From Streptomyces sp. NWU339 (GTDB lineage: Bacteria > Actinomycetota > Actinomycetes > Streptomycetales > Streptomycetaceae), in assembly GCF_003143855.1 (NCBI RefSeq), contig NZ_QFRK01000010.1:78208-142207 (forward strand): a DNA stretch of 64,000 nt, given 5' to 3'. Below the pieces are notes generated by a model. The model ran no database searches, had not been told where the DNA came from, and saw nothing but the letters and a program-made list of their open reading frames with translations. Both the position numbers and the translations under genes were made by a program. The first letter of the stretch is position 1, and each line of letters starts with the position of its first letter. Shown in pieces: positions 62,769 to 64,000 of the stretch.

Positions 62769-64000
62769 TCAACCTCCTTGTTCAAGCTCGGCGTTGGGCC
62801 CACGGCGCCGGTCGCCGGATCCAGCTCGGTGGCCGTGCAGCGGGTTCTGGGCCAGGTGGTGCAGGCTCAGGGCGACTTGGATCTCCAGGGCCTTGCCGGG
62901 CGTGTTCCAGTCGGGGCCGAGGAGTTGGGCGACCCGGTCGAGGCGCTGGACCACGGTGTTGACGTGGACGTGCAGGGCGTCCTTGGCTCTGGCGAGGCTG
63001 GCGCCGTGGTCGTAGTAGGCGCTGAGGGTGCGGGCGAGTTCGGTGCCACGCTGGGCGTCGTAGGCGAGTACGGGGCCCAGGACGCGATCCACGTATCCGT
63101 GGATGTCCGCCCGGTCGCCGAGGAGCACCCCGAGGAAGCCGAGGTCGGCCAGGCCGGCGCCGGTGCCGGTGCGGCCGAGCGCTTCGAGGGCTTCGAGGCA
63201 GCGGCGTGCCTCGTCGTAGGTGTCGGGGAGGTGTTCGGGGCCCGTGCCGGGGCCCGCTGCTCCGACGGTGATGGGGGTGCCCAGGCCCCGGGAGAGGCCT
63301 TGGGCGAGTTCCTGGGCGAGGGGGCCCGGAGTCGTGGTGGGTGCCAGCAGGACGGTGTGCCCGTTGCGGGTGCCGGCCAGGCCGCCGAGCGTGCGGGCAC
63401 GGCGTGCCGCCTCGATCAGCAGGCGTGAGCGCAGGTCCGGGTCGCAGTTGAGGACGAGCACCGCGTGCGGCTGGGTGAGATTGATGTCCAGCTTTCTGGC
63501 ACGCAGCGTCAGACTGCCGATGTTGCGGTGGCTTCCGGGGGATTGGGCGGTGAGCAGGTCGTCGAGGAGTTCGCCGCGCACCCGGTCCTCGGCCTCGGCC
63601 ACGGACCGGCGCAGGAGCAGCAGGAGGGCGGTGACCATGCCGGCCCGTTCGAACAGACGCCGGTCGGCGTCGGTGAGATCGGCCCGGTCGGTGAGCACCA
63701 GGCTGCCGAGGAGTTCCGGGCCCGCCAGGACGGCGCACACCCAGTTGCCGCCGACGGGGACGGCCCGTCCGCCTCGGCGGGAGGCTTCGATCCCCTGCTC
63801 GGGCGGGCGGACCGGGCCGGTCCCCAGGCGGGCGAGTTCGGTGCCGTCCGCGTCGTGAACGGCCAGGCCGCCGCCGAGGAGGGCGGCGATCTCGCGGGTG
63901 ACGTCATCGACGTCGCCGCCTCTGAGGACCAGGTCGGTGAGCCGGTCGTGGGCGTCGGCCGCGCGGTGCAGGTCTTCGCTGTGGGCCCGGGCCGTTTCGT
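62769..64000 (-). CDS. PucR-family transcriptional regulator, 5' end outside window
   Basis: At least 410 residues are inside the window, and the frame is open to the right edge. The C-terminal HTH_30 domain has H-V-H-V-N-T-V-V-Q-R-L-D-R-V. Upstream is a GGDEF-like middle domain, and before that a GAF-like part (A-V-H-D-A-D-G-T-E-L-A-R-L). PucR proteins regulate purine use or secondary metabolism. It is co-directional with the methyltransferase, 35 bp apart. Confidence 0.85.
   Translation of the reverse strand, partial: ETARAHSEDLHRAADAHDRLTDLVLRGGDVDDVTREIAALLGGGLAVHDADGTELARLGTGPVRPPEQGIEASRRGGRAVPVGGNWVCAVLAGPELLGSLVLTDRADLTDADRRLFERAGMVTALLLLLRRSVAEAEDRVRGELLDDLLTAQSPGSHRNIGSLTLRARKLDINLTQPHAVLVLNCDPDLRSRLLIEAARRARTLGGLAGTRNGHTVLLAPTTTPGPLAQELAQGLSRGLGTPITVGAAGPGTGPEHLPDTYDEARRCLEALEALGRTGTGAGLADLGFLGVLLGDRADIHGYVDRVLGPVLAYDAQRGTELARTLSAYYDHGASLARAKDALHVHVNTVVQRLDRVAQLLGPDWNTPGKALEIQVALSLHHLAQNPLHGHRAGSGDRRRGPNAELEQGG

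Noticed and set aside
1..64000. tRNA genes, rRNA genes, CRISPR arrays and riboswitches
   Set aside because: Looked for cloverleaf-like tails, repeat-spacer regularity and known leader motifs; none convincing.

Overview
The window is high-GC actinobacterial DNA and almost certainly Streptomyces. GTG and TTG starts are frequent, and the gene families are typical of that genus: PF04672 methyltransferase, PucR, AllR with allantoin genes, DUF5955, paired SNF2/SWIM genes and kdpFABC. No rRNA, tRNA or CRISPR array was seen. Functions are read from motifs and family knowledge only; no search was run.

Left end (1-4306): the tail of a WrbA-like flavoprotein, a strong terminator and a broken gene, then a nested mobile locus. 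A one-sided IS6-family remnant (722-823) is followed by an IS3-family element (about 824-4306). The orfA of that element is interrupted by a complete group II intron (1180-3355) carrying a reverse transcriptase/maturase; removing the intron restores the orfA stop and the orfA/orfB overlap.

4331-14041 (minus strand) is the most interesting part: an eight-gene polysaccharide operon. In transcription order it encodes a secreted Agd3/PelA-like deacetylase, a PelF-type GT4 glycosyltransferase, a polytopic membrane protein, an NAD-dependent dehydratase, a sugar nucleotidyltransferase, an epimerase, a spherulin-4 (GH135-like) protein and a GH114 lipoprotein. This combination parallels the fungal galactosaminogalactan (GAG) gene set and bacterial Pel loci, so it may make a partly deacetylated, amino-sugar-containing exopolysaccharide.

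14459-25465: a small secreted protein, a SWIM/SNF2 pair, and a sugar regulon (membrane protein, ROK kinase, GntR regulator, Gfo/Idh oxidoreductase) with matching TGTCCGGACA palindromes at two promoters, then a HAD phosphatase. 25520-33898: an MFS exporter and a purine/allantoin-glyoxylate module (allantoicase, allantoinase, IclR/AllR regulator, MobA-like nucleotidyltransferase, malate synthase); TTCC-N7-GGAA sites lie at two of its promoters. 34043-42103: kdpFABC with an extra tiny ORF, a divergent stand-alone DUF4118 protein, and kdpD without an adjacent kdpE.

42104-53149 is a decayed accessory region. Two full IS6-family elements and two solo IS6 ends, all in the same orientation, are interspersed with gene fragments (TetR, integrase, alpha/beta hydrolase, HNH nuclease) and surviving genes: HipA-like kinase, DUF899, a lipoprotein, PiT phosphate transporter and CadD. 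After it come a PatB-like aminotransferase, a 109-bp tandem duplication, a branched-chain-type ABC operon ending in an alpha/beta hydrolase, a decayed ISL3 transposase, an S-adenosylmethionine-dependent methyltransferase and the 3' part of a PucR-family regulator that runs off the right edge.
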